Shown piece after piece: positions 1-6,489 of a stretch of 20,556 nt of DNA. This DNA comes from Chitinophagaceae bacterium (lineage in GTDB: Bacteria; Bacteroidota; Bacteroidia; Chitinophagales; Chitinophagaceae). Made by a program: the position numbers and the translations under genes. The notes beneath the pieces were generated by a model. The model worked only from the letters and a program-made list of their open reading frames with translations, was not told the origin of the DNA and did no database searches. Each line of letters opens with the position of its first letter. Positions within the stretch are counted from its first letter, which is position 1. The DNA lies in contig JAGNOY010000007.1 in the NCBI GenBank assembly GCA_017989935.1, positions 1 to 20,556 on the forward strand, written 5' to 3'.

Positions 1-572
1 GTTATATCAAAGAAAATTATCAGGAAGAACTTCGTGTAGCGCAAGAATGGTTAGAGAAAAGAAAATTTTGTGCGGTGGGTGAAATAGGCTTGGATTATTA
101 TTGGGACAAGACATTTGCCAAAGAGCAACAGCTCGCCTTTCGTCAGCAAATAGAATGGTCGATACACTATCAGATTCCGATTGTGATACATACGCGCGAA
201 GCCACTAAGGACACACTGGATATTGTAAGCGAGTATGTGAGTCAAGGTGTAAAGGGCGTGTTTCATTGCTTTAGTGGGAGTTATGAAACAGCCCAACAAA
301 TTATTGGCATGGGATTTTATTTGGGGATAGGAGGTGTATTAACTTATAAAAAAGCTGGACTGCAAGAAGTAGTACAACAAATTGATTTGAAGCATTTGGT
401 TTTGGAGACCGATGCGCCCTACTTAACACCTGTACCTTTTAGAGGCAAGAGAAATGAAAGTAGTTATGTGAAAATTATTGCAGAAAAATTAGCTGAGTTA
501 AAGCAAATGAGTGTAGAAGAAGTAAGCCAGCAAACTACACAAAATGCATTGACCTTATTTCAGATGATGTAA
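1..572 (+). CDS. tatD: TatD family metal-dependent deoxyribonuclease, 5' end missing
   Basis: This is the C-terminal 190 codons or so of a TatD-type nuclease. The frame is open to the window edge (first full codon at 3-5), so the start and the N-terminal metal-binding HxH are outside. TatD proteins are Mg-dependent TIM-barrel hydrolases with 3'-5' exonuclease activity, linked to DNA repair. Motifs seen are GEIGLDYYW (metal-bridging Glu), PIVIHTRE (metal His), FHCFSG (metal His), GFYLGIGG and LETDAPYL (catalytic Asp), followed by the family's P-x-RGKRNE. The reading frame is intact and ends in LTLFQMM before a TAA. A start could be drawn at the GTG at 75, but homology continues upstream (for example EEL.VAQEWLEKRKF), so that start is artificial. 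Family assignment is secure; the physiological substrate is not known from sequence. Confidence 0.95.
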   Translation, partial: YIKENYQEELRVAQEWLEKRKFCAVGEIGLDYYWDKTFAKEQQLAFRQQIEWSIHYQIPIVIHTREATKDTLDIVSEYVSQGVKGVFHCFSGSYETAQQIIGMGFYLGIGGVLTYKKAGLQEVVQQIDLKHLVLETDAPYLTPVPFRGKRNESSYVKIIAEKLAELKQMSVEEVSQQTTQNALTLFQMM

Positions 573-593
573 GTTCATGTAATGGAAAATATT

Positions 594-715
594 TTTTTTG
601 GGTGGCGGACACGCTTTTCACTGCAACTCCACTTCCGAATCGGCTAATAAGTATCTAGTATAATGTTATTTCGAGAAGCCTCTCGGAATGCGGGGTTTCC
701 GTTGCAATCGTTGCC
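594..715 (+). repeat. Dispersed intergenic repeat, copy 1
   Basis: This copy shares two conserved blocks with 15224-15319, which lies in the opposite orientation. The outer block (594-630) begins T6-GGG-Y-GGC and contains ACACGCTTTTC; 30 of 37 bases match. The inner block (688-715) begins ATGCGGG and ends TGCAATCGTTGCC; 25 of 28 match. The middle differs in length and sequence between copies. Here it can pair TTCCGA (633-638) with TCGGAA (683-688), and contains CGAGA-agcc-TCTCG (672-685). It starts 22 bp after the tatD stop. The conserved-ends/variable-hairpin layout is typical of small dispersed repeats; I cannot name the family. Confidence 0.75.
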
Positions 716-773
716 ACTTGGCATGCGTGTAAAAGCATGTGTGGAGTTATAAGGTAGCGCTAGCTTGGGTGTA

Positions 774-805
774 TTTTAACCATTGTGGCTGGCGCAGGGT
801 TAAAA
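774..805. other. Stem-loop, 8-bp perfect arms
   Basis: TTTTAACC at 774-781 pairs perfectly with GGTTAAAA at 798-805, leaving a 16-nt GC-richer loop. It is followed by ACTTTTGTC rather than a long T run, so it is not a convincing terminator. It lies downstream of dispersed repeat copy 1 and outside the part shared with copy 2. Function unknown. Confidence 0.4.
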
Positions 806-1013
806 CTTTTGTCTCGCAAGCAAGTTTATTGTTTATAGCTAATATGCATGGAAAAGTTTTAAAGAAATTGGGAAAGGAAGATTATATTTATGTTTAATTA
901 ATTAGAGGATGAATGCTAAAGATAATTTTAGAAAAGGGTTTCAAATTTATCGAAAAGGTTTCGAGATTGTAAAGATTAAACAGTGGAGTATTTATTAAAA
1001 TCTTGAAATATTT

Positions 1014-1475
1014 ATGAAGAATTTATTTGCTTTATTTTTAATTATTAGTTGCTCATTTCAAACTTTTTCAAGAGCTAAAAAAGGCTCCTTCGAGCAAAAG
1101 TTAAATGCGATATTAGATACCAGTATTTTAGATTTTAATCGAATTGAACCAAACGATGAACCGAATACAATTAGAATTTTAAATATAAAATATTTATCTA
1201 AATCTCAATTCGAAATTTCAATTAGTTGTATGAAAAACTTGCATGAATTTCAAGAATATGAACATTACGAGTACTATGTCAGTTATAAAAACATAAAGTA
1301 TATCTGCATATTCAATGATATTATTAGGAATAGGCTAATAAAAATAGATGATAATCAAAAGAAGGAAATTATGAATAGATTACGATCCGGAGATTACTTG
1401 GTTAACTATCGAAGAATACTTATAATTTATAAGAAACGAGGGAAAAGTGAAATGTGGGAAAAACATCTTTTGTGA
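1014..1475 (+). CDS. Hypothetical secreted protein
   Basis: A 153-residue protein that I do not recognise. It opens with a classical signal peptide: MKN, then a hydrophobic run LFALFLIISCSF, with a possible cut near residue 20 (FSRA). A Cys at residue 13 is inside the hydrophobic run and does not form a clear lipobox. The mature part is basic and rich in Ile, Lys, Tyr and Glu, with no repeats or catalytic motif that I can see. ATG at 1014 is the natural start because it gives the signal peptide immediately. It is very AT-rich, more so than the conserved genes nearby, and sits between two repeat elements in an accessory-looking region. It may be a lineage-specific or transferred gene. That it is coding is likely but not certain. 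Confidence 0.6.
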   Translation: MKNLFALFLIISCSFQTFSRAKKGSFEQKLNAILDTSILDFNRIEPNDEPNTIRILNIKYLSKSQFEISISCMKNLHEFQEYEHYEYYVSYKNIKYICIFNDIIRNRLIKIDDNQKKEIMNRLRSGDYLVNYRRILIIYKKRGKSEMWEKHLL

Positions 1476-1489
1476 GATTTTGTTAACTG

Positions 1490-1811
1490 ATTCATTCTCC
1501 GCTATCTCCACTATCAGTAGCTTTGCCATTTAGTGCTATCTTGAGTTTGCAACTCAAGATATTCAGTTGAAAGAATTAATAACTGAGAATTTTACATGTC
1601 AGAAGACGGATTATGTCCTTGCAATTTTGTTAAGGCAGACATATTAGAAAAGGAAGAGGATTTCTTGAATAACAGTGCAATAGATTATCTAACGAATCAG
1701 GAAGGGTTGTTAGAAATTAAATTCTTATTTTAGTTTCTTGCAAATGATGAATAAAATTGGAAATAATGATGAAGCTCTTGAGTTGCAAACTGAAGAGAGC
1801 GGGGAATAAAT
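1490..1811. mobile_element. Small inverted-repeat (MITE-like) element, degenerate
   Basis: The left end at 1490-1509 (ATTCATTCTCCGCTATCTCC) and the reverse complement of the right end at 1792-1811 (ATTTATTCCCCGCTCTCTTC) match at 16 of 20 positions. Inside each end lies the same hairpin sequence. The left one, 1537-1561, is a perfect 11-bp stem TATCTTGAGTT/AACTCAAGATA with loop TGC. The right one, 1775-1797, is CTCTTGAGTT-GCA-AACTGAAGAG with one G-G mismatch. The left end has about 30 extra bases between terminus and hairpin. No transposase is present, and I could not identify a target-site duplication. It could be a non-autonomous transposon or a REP-like element. Confidence 0.5.
1596..1733 (+). 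CDS. Possible 45-residue ORF inside the repeat element
   Basis: ATG at 1596 opens MSEDGLCPCNFVKADILEKE and ends in KFLF-TAG, with an in-frame TGA 12 bp upstream of the start. The composition is protein-like (acidic, with a CPC motif), but it is short, has no recognised family, and lies wholly between the two hairpins of the element. A second frame with no good start (1714-1809) continues in a similar style. It may be a fragment of a decayed gene rather than a working one. Confidence 0.2.
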   Translation: MSEDGLCPCNFVKADILEKEEDFLNNSAIDYLTNQEGLLEIKFLF

Positions 1812-1845
1812 AATTATTGTTGATCAGAATGTTTAATACTAAAGA

Positions 1846-2112
1846 ATGAAATCTAAACTATATAATATTTTATATCTTCTAATTGTTTATTCATTAATTT
1901 CCTTAGTATTGGGGTTGATATTTATTTCCAAAAAAAATCCTTTTACTACAAGAATTATTGAATCAATAAGGAAAGTTCGAGGAACAGAAATGTATACTGG
2001 TGAAGATTTAGGAAATGAAACGATCTTAATATTTTCTTCAATTATATTACCTTCAATCTTTATGATGATTTTGATTATTCATTCATTATATAGGAGGGCA
2101 ATTAAAAATTAG
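1846..2112 (+). CDS. Hypothetical small membrane protein
   Basis: An 88-residue protein that I do not recognise. It has two strongly hydrophobic segments, about residues 8-28 (ILYLLIVYSLISLVLGLIFI) and 61-80 (LIFSSIILPSIFMMILIIHS). They are joined by a roughly 30-residue polar loop with several basic residues (RIIESIRKVR), and a short basic tail follows. It looks like an inner-membrane two-helix hairpin protein. The ATG at 1846 directly precedes the first helix. The AT-rich codon use is like the other small gene at 1014. It ends 238 bp before the convergent RNase G gene and has no obvious partner. Confidence 0.55.
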   Translation: MKSKLYNILYLLIVYSLISLVLGLIFISKKNPFTTRIIESIRKVRGTEMYTGEDLGNETILIFSSIILPSIFMMILIIHSLYRRAIKN

Positions 2113-2184
2113 ATTGTAAGCCTTAGATAATTTTATATGTTCGGGTTTGTCATGAAGAGCTTCAGATTAAATGAGTACGATGCC

Positions 2185-2236
2185 CCCTCTGTGCACCTCT
2201 GTGTTGTATTCTCTCTGTGACACTCTGTGTTATAAC
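2185..2236. repeat. Tandem repeat, two 26-bp units
   Basis: Units at 2185-2210 and 2211-2236 match at 19 of 26 positions. Each contains two CTCTGTG words, so the heptamer CTCTGTG occurs four times in about 50 bp. It lies between two convergent genes (the small membrane protein and rng), with no reading frame through it. Confidence 0.7.
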
Positions 2237-2274
2237 TCATCGAATATTGTAACTCAATGGCTAAATAGTTCTAG

Positions 2275-2297
2275 AAAAAAAAGTACCACCAACTTTA
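2275..2297 (-). terminator. Possible weak terminator of rng
   Basis: On the minus strand a 5-bp stem (AAAGT/ACTTT, arms 2292-2296 and 2280-2284) with a 7-nt loop is followed by a run of eight T (positions 2282-2275). It lies about 54 bp past the rng stop. The stem is short, so support is modest. Confidence 0.35.
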
Positions 2298-2350
2298 AAA
2301 AATATAATGTATTATCAATCACTATGCCTAATCAACAATAATTACACTAC

Positions 2351-3904
2351 TTAAAATTTGATTTCTTCACCGCTACTTGCATCAAAAAATTTGTATTGGA
2401 TAAATTCGAATCCTTCATCTTCAACAATTTTAAAAGCACCATAAGCTTTTTTCCAACGGTTGAATAATGAATTCCACAGTAAGCCTTTAGTAAGATGTGA
2501 CTTCAGAATAGGGTGTACATGCAATTCTAATTGTGTACTTAAATTCGCTTTAAGGTATTTGATGTGTTTCTCTATATCATCTAAAAGCAACTGAGACGAA
2601 CGAACTTTGCCTGTGCCCTCACAGCTCGGACAAGTTTCTCCAGTAGAAATTTTTATTTCAGGACGAAGTCGTTGTCGCGTGATTTGTAGTAAGCCAAATT
2701 TTGTTAAGGGCAGTACGCTGTGTTTAGCTCTATCAGTTGCCATAAGATCTTCTACAATGCTGGCAATATTCTTTCGATATTCGGGGTTTTTCATGTCGAT
2801 AAAATCAACTATGATGATACCTCCAATATCTCTCAATCTCAATTGTCTGGCTATTTCCTTAGCAGCTTCCGTATTCGTTTGAAAGGCAGTTTCCTCTTGA
2901 TTATCATTTGAAAATTTGTGACCACTATTCACATCAATTACGTGTAAGGCCTCTGTATGTTCGATAATTAAATAGCCGCCACTATCAAGCATCACTGTTT
3001 TGCCAAAAGAAGCTTTCACTTGTTTAGAAATACCTAATCCATCAAAAATAGAATTTCCATTAGGGAATTGAGATACAATATGCTCTCTTCCAGGGGCTAC
3101 ATTTAGGATATACTCTCGGGCATCTTTGACAATAGCACTATCATTCGCGATAATTTTATTAAAATCTTTATTGAGTAAATCTCTGAGTAAAGAAGTTGTT
3201 TTATTTTGTTCGCTTAAAACTTTAAAAGGAGGTTTGGCACCTTTTAAATTAAATTGAATGGCTTTCCAAGCTTCAATGATCATCAATAAATCTTTGTGCA
3301 ATTCGGCAGTAGACTGTCCTTCAGCTGCTGTTCGAACAATGACACCAAAATTATTGGGCTTAATGCTTTCAATAATTCTTTGTAATCTTTTTCTCTCTTC
3401 CGTTGAATGTATCTTGCGTGAAACATTCACGAAATTATTAAACGGGGTTACGACAATAAATCTTCCCGGCAAAGATATTTCACAACTAATTCTTGGACCT
3501 TTAGATGAAATAGGTTCTTTTAATATCTGAACTAAAATATTGGGTTTACCTTGAATGACTTCAGTCATCATACCTGTTTTTACAATTTCAGGTTCTAAGG
3601 TAAATTTCGAAAAATCAAAAGATGAAGAAGATTTGTCTTGAATAGACATGTCTGTATATTTCAATAAACTTTTGAAATAGGGGCTTAGGTCCGTATAGTG
3701 TAAAAAGGCATCTTTTTCATGGCCAATATCTACGAATACAGCATTTAAGCCAGGCATGATTTTTTTGATCTTACCTAGGTATAAATCACCAACATTGAAA
3801 TGACCACCTGAATTATCATAGTGTAGTTCTACTAACTTTTTATCTTCTAGGAGGGCAATTTCGATACCGGCTTCTGACGATTGAATGACAAGTTCTTTGT
3901 TCAA
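2351..3904 (-). CDS. rng: Ribonuclease G/E family endoribonuclease
   Basis: A 517-residue RNase G-type single-strand endoribonuclease, of the family involved in rRNA 5' maturation and mRNA decay. An N-terminal S1-like domain (about 35-150, FNVGDLYLGKIKKIMPGLNAVFVDIG) is followed by the catalytic domain. Metal-binding acidic residues sit in HVIDVNSG (Asp324) and IIIVDFIDM (Asp367). CPSCEGTG (Cys425, Cys428) is the Zn-link that pairs subunits in RNase E. The length is that of RNase G; there is no RNase E-style degradosome scaffold. The start is TTG at 3904: the protein begins MNKELVIQ as in relatives, an in-frame stop lies at 3922-3920, and no ATG falls between. A hairpin separates it from the mini-gene upstream, so it may have its own promoter in the 100-bp gap. 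Confidence 0.95.
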   Translation of the reverse strand: MNKELVIQSSEAGIEIALLEDKKLVELHYDNSGGHFNVGDLYLGKIKKIMPGLNAVFVDIGHEKDAFLHYTDLSPYFKSLLKYTDMSIQDKSSSSFDFSKFTLEPEIVKTGMMTEVIQGKPNILVQILKEPISSKGPRISCEISLPGRFIVVTPFNNFVNVSRKIHSTEERKRLQRIIESIKPNNFGVIVRTAAEGQSTAELHKDLLMIIEAWKAIQFNLKGAKPPFKVLSEQNKTTSLLRDLLNKDFNKIIANDSAIVKDAREYILNVAPGREHIVSQFPNGNSIFDGLGISKQVKASFGKTVMLDSGGYLIIEHTEALHVIDVNSGHKFSNDNQEETAFQTNTEAAKEIARQLRLRDIGGIIIVDFIDMKNPEYRKNIASIVEDLMATDRAKHSVLPLTKFGLLQITRQRLRPEIKISTGETCPSCEGTGKVRSSQLLLDDIEKHIKYLKANLSTQLELHVHPILKSHLTKGLLWNSLFNRWKKAYGAFKIVEDEGFEFIQYKFFDASSGEEIKF

Positions 3905-3949
3905 AGCAAGAAGGGTTTCTTACAATAATAATCACACACGTACACAAGA

Positions 3950-3982
3950 AAAGGATACTTTATTTAGCATAAAGTATCTTTT
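3950..3982 (-). terminator. Hairpin between the mini-gene and rng
   Basis: GATACTTTAT (3954-3963) and ATAAAGTATC (3969-3978) form a perfect 10-bp stem with a 5-nt loop. A-rich and T-rich flanks extend it, with one mismatch on the minus strand. Read on the minus strand it is followed by CTTTTCTT. It lies 27 bp past the stop of the 29-codon gene and 46 bp before rng, as expected for a terminator or attenuator separating the two. Confidence 0.6.
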
Positions 3983-4008
3983 CTGAGAGAGTTTGTTGAG
4001 GGAATCAA

Positions 4009-4098
4009 CTATTTCTTTTTATGACGATTCTTTCTTAAACGTTTTTTACGTTTATGGGTTGCAATTTTATGACGTTTACGTTTTTTTCCGCAAGGCAT
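4009..4098 (-). CDS. AURKAIP1/COX24-domain mini ribosomal-type protein (bS22/mS38-like)
   Basis: A 29-codon gene running from ATG (4098-4096) to TAG, encoding an extremely basic peptide that starts MPCGKKRKRHKIATHKRKKR and ends LRKNRHKKK. From memory, near-identical peptides are widespread in Bacteroidota and are annotated as AURKAIP1/COX24 domain proteins. The same domain occurs in mitochondrial mS38 and mycobacterial bS22, which sit on the small ribosomal subunit near the decoding region. So a ribosomal or ribosome-associated role is likely by homology, though not shown by the sequence. It lies 33 bp after the TPR gene on the same strand, suggesting cotranscription with HU and TPR, and is followed by a hairpin before rng. 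It is short enough to be missed by gene callers. Confidence 0.85.
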   Translation of the reverse strand: MPCGKKRKRHKIATHKRKKRLRKNRHKKK

Positions 4099-4131
4099 GA
4101 TTAAAAATGTTTTTTGTTATTAAAAATAAGT

Positions 4132-4983
4132 TTATTTAAAAGAGTTTATATACTGATCTATTTCCTTAGAAAATTCAGGACTATTGACTATGCGTTTGCA
4201 ATTTTCAAGTAAGGAAATGGCTTTTGGCTTGTCTCCTTTATTTTTATATGCTTCAGCTAGAAAATACATCGCTTCTGTATTCTTTGGTTGTATTGTAAGA
4301 ACTAATTCTAGTCGTCGAATGGCCTTGTCCAACTGACCAGATTGGATGGCTAACTTTCCCAGTAATAAATTTGCAGGGACGTTATTGCTGTCTTTTTGTG
4401 TCACTTCACGAAGTAGAGTTACACCTTTCATGGTTTCTCCTGTTCCTTCTGTGTAGCAAGTGGCTAAGGCAACTTTCGTGTCAGTATTTTCACCATTGAG
4501 TTCTAATGCTTTGTTGAAACATTCAATAGCTTCAAGTGACTGCCACTTTTTTACTGCAGGCTCTTCTGTTTTTTGCATTACAGCCATTAGTAAATTTCCT
4601 GCGAAGGTGATACTTTTTTCTGTATTTTCCAAAAATGCTGCCTTTTTATAATAATTGGCTGCTATGGTTATCTGTTTTTTTGCTTCCCAAAATTCTGCCA
4701 AATCTTTAAAATGTATTGCTGAAGGCTCTTTAGAAGCCAATTCTTGAAGCGAATTGAACTTAGAATTTTCAGTTTCAGTTAAAGAGGAAGTTGCCTTTTG
4801 TATGAAGGTGTCCATATTGATTGGTTCAATATTAGACATAGGCCCAGCCATTGGAGGAGATTCATGACCTGCCGATTGAGTAGGTTCTTTGGTTTTTTTT
4901 TCACCTTTTGTATTCCCAAAAAAGTAAAGTCCAGCGAATAAAAGTATGGCGGCCGAAAGGAGAAAATATTGGTTTCTATGCAC
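4132..4983 (-). CDS. Membrane-anchored tetratricopeptide repeat protein
   Basis: 283 residues. A single N-terminal hydrophobic helix (about 7-23, FLLSAAILLFAGLYFFG) is followed by a polar Pro/Met-rich linker and then TPR-type helical pairs, roughly 88-120, 148-180, 184-216 and 217-250 (for example LDKAIRRLELVLTIQPKNTEAMYFLAEAY), plus a last half-repeat. It is probably anchored in the inner membrane with the TPR domain outside the bilayer acting as a protein-binding scaffold; the partner is unknown. The start is GTG at 4983, the only start between an in-frame TAA at 4992-4990 and the helix. It begins 16 bp after the HU-like gene, so the two are probably one operon. From memory, HU, a TPR protein, the mini-gene and rng are often neighbours in Bacteroidota. 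Confidence 0.85.
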   Translation of the reverse strand: MHRNQYFLLSAAILLFAGLYFFGNTKGEKKTKEPTQSAGHESPPMAGPMSNIEPINMDTFIQKATSSLTETENSKFNSLQELASKEPSAIHFKDLAEFWEAKKQITIAANYYKKAAFLENTEKSITFAGNLLMAVMQKTEEPAVKKWQSLEAIECFNKALELNGENTDTKVALATCYTEGTGETMKGVTLLREVTQKDSNNVPANLLLGKLAIQSGQLDKAIRRLELVLTIQPKNTEAMYFLAEAYKNKGDKPKAISLLENCKRIVNSPEFSKEIDQYINSFK

Positions 4984-4999
4984 AAATAGTTAGCGTGGG

Positions 5000-5317
5000 T
5001 TATTCTTTATCTTGATGAACAACTTCAATGTTAGAAGTTGTAATCTTTTTAACCTCATCCATGAATTCCTTTGCAGGCTTGAATGCCGGGATAAAATGTT
5101 CTGGAATATACACTGAGGTATTCTTTTTTATGTTGCGTCCAACTTTTGCGGCACGCTTTTTGGTAATAAAACTACCGAACCCTCGGATATAAATATTTTC
5201 TCCATCAGTTAAAGTTTGTTTTACGTTTGTAAAAAAACTTTCTAACGAAACTAACACGTCTACCTTAGGTACGCCGGTTTGCTCTGCAATCAGGTTAATT
5301 AAATCTGCTTTTTTCAC
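5000..5317 (-). CDS. HU/IHF family DNA-binding protein
   Basis: 105 residues, the size of a HU/IHF subunit (about 90) plus a short acidic tail (SNIEVVHQDKE). The N-terminal helical part (MKKADLINLIAEQTGVPKVD) is followed by the signature beta-arm region: RGFGSFITKKRAAKVGRN, then IKKNTSVYIPEHFIPAFKPAKEF. The Pro in YIPEH corresponds to the intercalating Pro of the arms. It binds and bends DNA and compacts the nucleoid; from one gene HU and IHF-beta cannot be separated with certainty. The start is GTG at 5317: a TAA lies five codons upstream (5332-5330), no ATG intervenes, and homology begins at this residue. It is divergent from mutY across 115 bp and is first of the minus-strand run HU-TPR-mini-gene. 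Confidence 0.93.
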   Translation of the reverse strand: MKKADLINLIAEQTGVPKVDVLVSLESFFTNVKQTLTDGENIYIRGFGSFITKKRAAKVGRNIKKNTSVYIPEHFIPAFKPAKEFMDEVKKITTSNIEVVHQDKE

Positions 5318-5344
5318 TGTAGTGTTATATTAGGTGATGTAAAC

Positions 5345-5378
5345 TTTGAGCGAAGTAACGTAAATTTTGCTAATTTCG
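5345..5378 (+). promoter_or_regulatory. Likely mutY promoter
   Basis: TTTG at 5345-5348 and TAATTTCG at 5371-5378 are 22 bp apart. They match the Bacteroidota sigma pattern (-33 TTTG, -7 TAnnTTTG) with one mismatch in the -7 box. The resulting leader is about 50 nt and contains the TCACAT/ATGTGA hairpin. Confidence 0.5.
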
Positions 5379-5387
5379 CAAGGTATC

Positions 5388-5405
5388 TCACATTTTTTTA
5401 TGTGA
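5388..5405. promoter_or_regulatory. Small inverted repeat in the HU-mutY divergent region
   Basis: TCACAT (5388-5393) and ATGTGA (5400-5405) flank a run of six T. It could be an operator-type palindrome between two divergent genes or a hairpin in the mutY leader. There is no direct evidence of binding. Confidence 0.3.
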
Positions 5406-5432
5406 ATAACTCATTAAAGTATTGATAATTAA

Positions 5433-6452
5433 GTGTTTACAAGGCAATTACTCCAATGGAATCGGAAAAATAATCAAAGAGAGATGCCTTGGAAGGGTAT
5501 TCGCGACCCTTATAAGATTTGGCTAAGTGAAATAATTTTGCAACAAACTCGAGTCGATCAGGGGCTTAAATATTATAAGACAATCAGCGCTAAATACCCA
5601 AGTATAAAGCATTTGGCTAAGGCAAATGAACAAGAACTATTTACTTTATGGCAAGGATTAGGCTATTATAATCGGTGTCGAAACATGCTGTATACAGCTA
5701 AATTTATTGTTGATAACTATCATGGAGTTTTTCCTCATCAATATCAACAAATTCGTGAATTAAAGGGAATTGGTGATTATACCGCAGCGGCCATAGCATC
5801 CTTTGCCTTTGATTTGCCCTACGCGGTTGTTGATGGAAATGTGATAAGAGTTCTAAGTAGATATTTTTCGCTTGATCAAGACCCACAAAGTAGCGCAGGA
5901 AAAAAAGTATTTGCTTCAAAAGCTGCTCAATTATTATCTAAAAAATATGCAGCTGAGTATAATCAGGCTATCATGGATTTAGGAGCTGAAATTTGTAAAC
6001 CACAAAATCCAGCTTGTACTGATTGTCCATTACAAAAAAATTGCCAAGCATTTAAGCATAAAGCCATAAAACAGTTCCCTTTTAAGAAAGTAAAAAGGAA
6101 AGTTTTAGAAAGAGCTTTCCAATTTTTTGTGCTAGAGGAGGGTGCATATTTTTATATTACAAAGCGTCTTGAGAAAGATATTTGGCAAGATTTATATACC
6201 TTTCCTTCAGTAGAAATGAACGAAGAAATGAAGAAGCCAGCCTACATTACAAGCTTCCCTTTTCAACAACCAATTGTTATTTCTCAATTGCTCACTCATC
6301 AGAGAATTACTGGTCATTTTTTTATAATTCATACCTTTAATCGATTGGAAATTAAGGAATCAAGTTTGATAAAGATTAAGAAATCTCAAATTAAAGATTA
6401 TGCATTTCCAAAGTTAATGATGACTTTTTTTAAGAATTATCATTATCTTTAG
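5433..6452 (+). CDS. mutY: A/G-specific adenine DNA glycosylase
   Basis: 339 residues. MutY removes adenine mispaired with 8-oxoguanine in base-excision repair. The order is: helix-hairpin-helix glycosylase core with catalytic Glu33 in LSEIILQQTRVD; HhH LKGIGDYTAAAIASFAF (110-126); catalytic Asp134 in YAVVDGNVIRVLSR; the [4Fe-4S] loop Cys188-X6-Cys195-X2-Cys198-X5-Cys204; and a C-terminal NUDIX-like 8-oxoG recognition domain from about 220 (ITKRLEKDIWQDLYTFP). The length is normal. The start is GTG at 5433: an in-frame TAA is immediately upstream (5430-5432), and the conserved region begins within ten residues. It is followed by ssb 37 bp later on the same strand, so cotranscription is likely. 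Confidence 0.96.
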   Translation: MFTRQLLQWNRKNNQREMPWKGIRDPYKIWLSEIILQQTRVDQGLKYYKTISAKYPSIKHLAKANEQELFTLWQGLGYYNRCRNMLYTAKFIVDNYHGVFPHQYQQIRELKGIGDYTAAAIASFAFDLPYAVVDGNVIRVLSRYFSLDQDPQSSAGKKVFASKAAQLLSKKYAAEYNQAIMDLGAEICKPQNPACTDCPLQKNCQAFKHKAIKQFPFKKVKRKVLERAFQFFVLEEGAYFYITKRLEKDIWQDLYTFPSVEMNEEMKKPAYITSFPFQQPIVISQLLTHQRITGHFFIIHTFNRLEIKESSLIKIKKSQIKDYAFPKLMMTFFKNYHYL

Positions 6453-6489
6453 TTTGCCTTTGATAATTTTTGAAACAAATTTACACGTC

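Larger units (their letters stand above)
573..1013. other. Intergenic stretch with repeat and stem-loop, no gene seen
   Basis: This 441-bp gap between tatD and the next small gene has no credible coding frame. Its first part (594-715) is a hairpin-bearing dispersed repeat listed separately. It then holds an 8-bp inverted repeat TTTTAACC (774-781) / GGTTAAAA (798-805) around a 16-nt loop, and an 8-bp palindrome TAGCGCTA near 755. Positions 573-830 look richer in G+C than the AT-rich flanks. From about 835 onward the sequence is plain AT-rich leader of the next gene, with an imperfect -7-like TATATTTA at 883-890. Confidence 0.6.
1476..1845. other. Intergenic stretch holding a MITE-like element
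   Basis: This 370-bp gap is almost entirely occupied by the inverted-repeat element at 1490-1811, listed separately. Inside it, frames at 1596-1733 (ATG, 45 codons) and 1714-1809 (no good start, ending LQTEESGE) together resemble a short decayed coding segment split by a frame change, but I recognise no family. The last 34 bp are AT-rich leader of the next gene. Confidence 0.5.

Noticed and set aside
51..299. Minus-strand ORF of 82 codons inside tatD
   Set aside because: Antisense shadow of a well-conserved gene; no family resemblance or plausible start.
1537..1561. Left hairpin of the MITE-like element as a terminator for the gene ending at 1475
   Set aside because: No T run after the stem, and a matching hairpin at 1775-1797 shows it belongs to a repeat element.
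2185..2236. CRISPR-like repeats
   Set aside because: Only two adjacent diverged units, no spacers and no cas genes.
6454..6489. Upstream TTG start for ssb
   Set aside because: Adds twelve residues unlike SSB; the conserved MRGVN start at 6490 is better.
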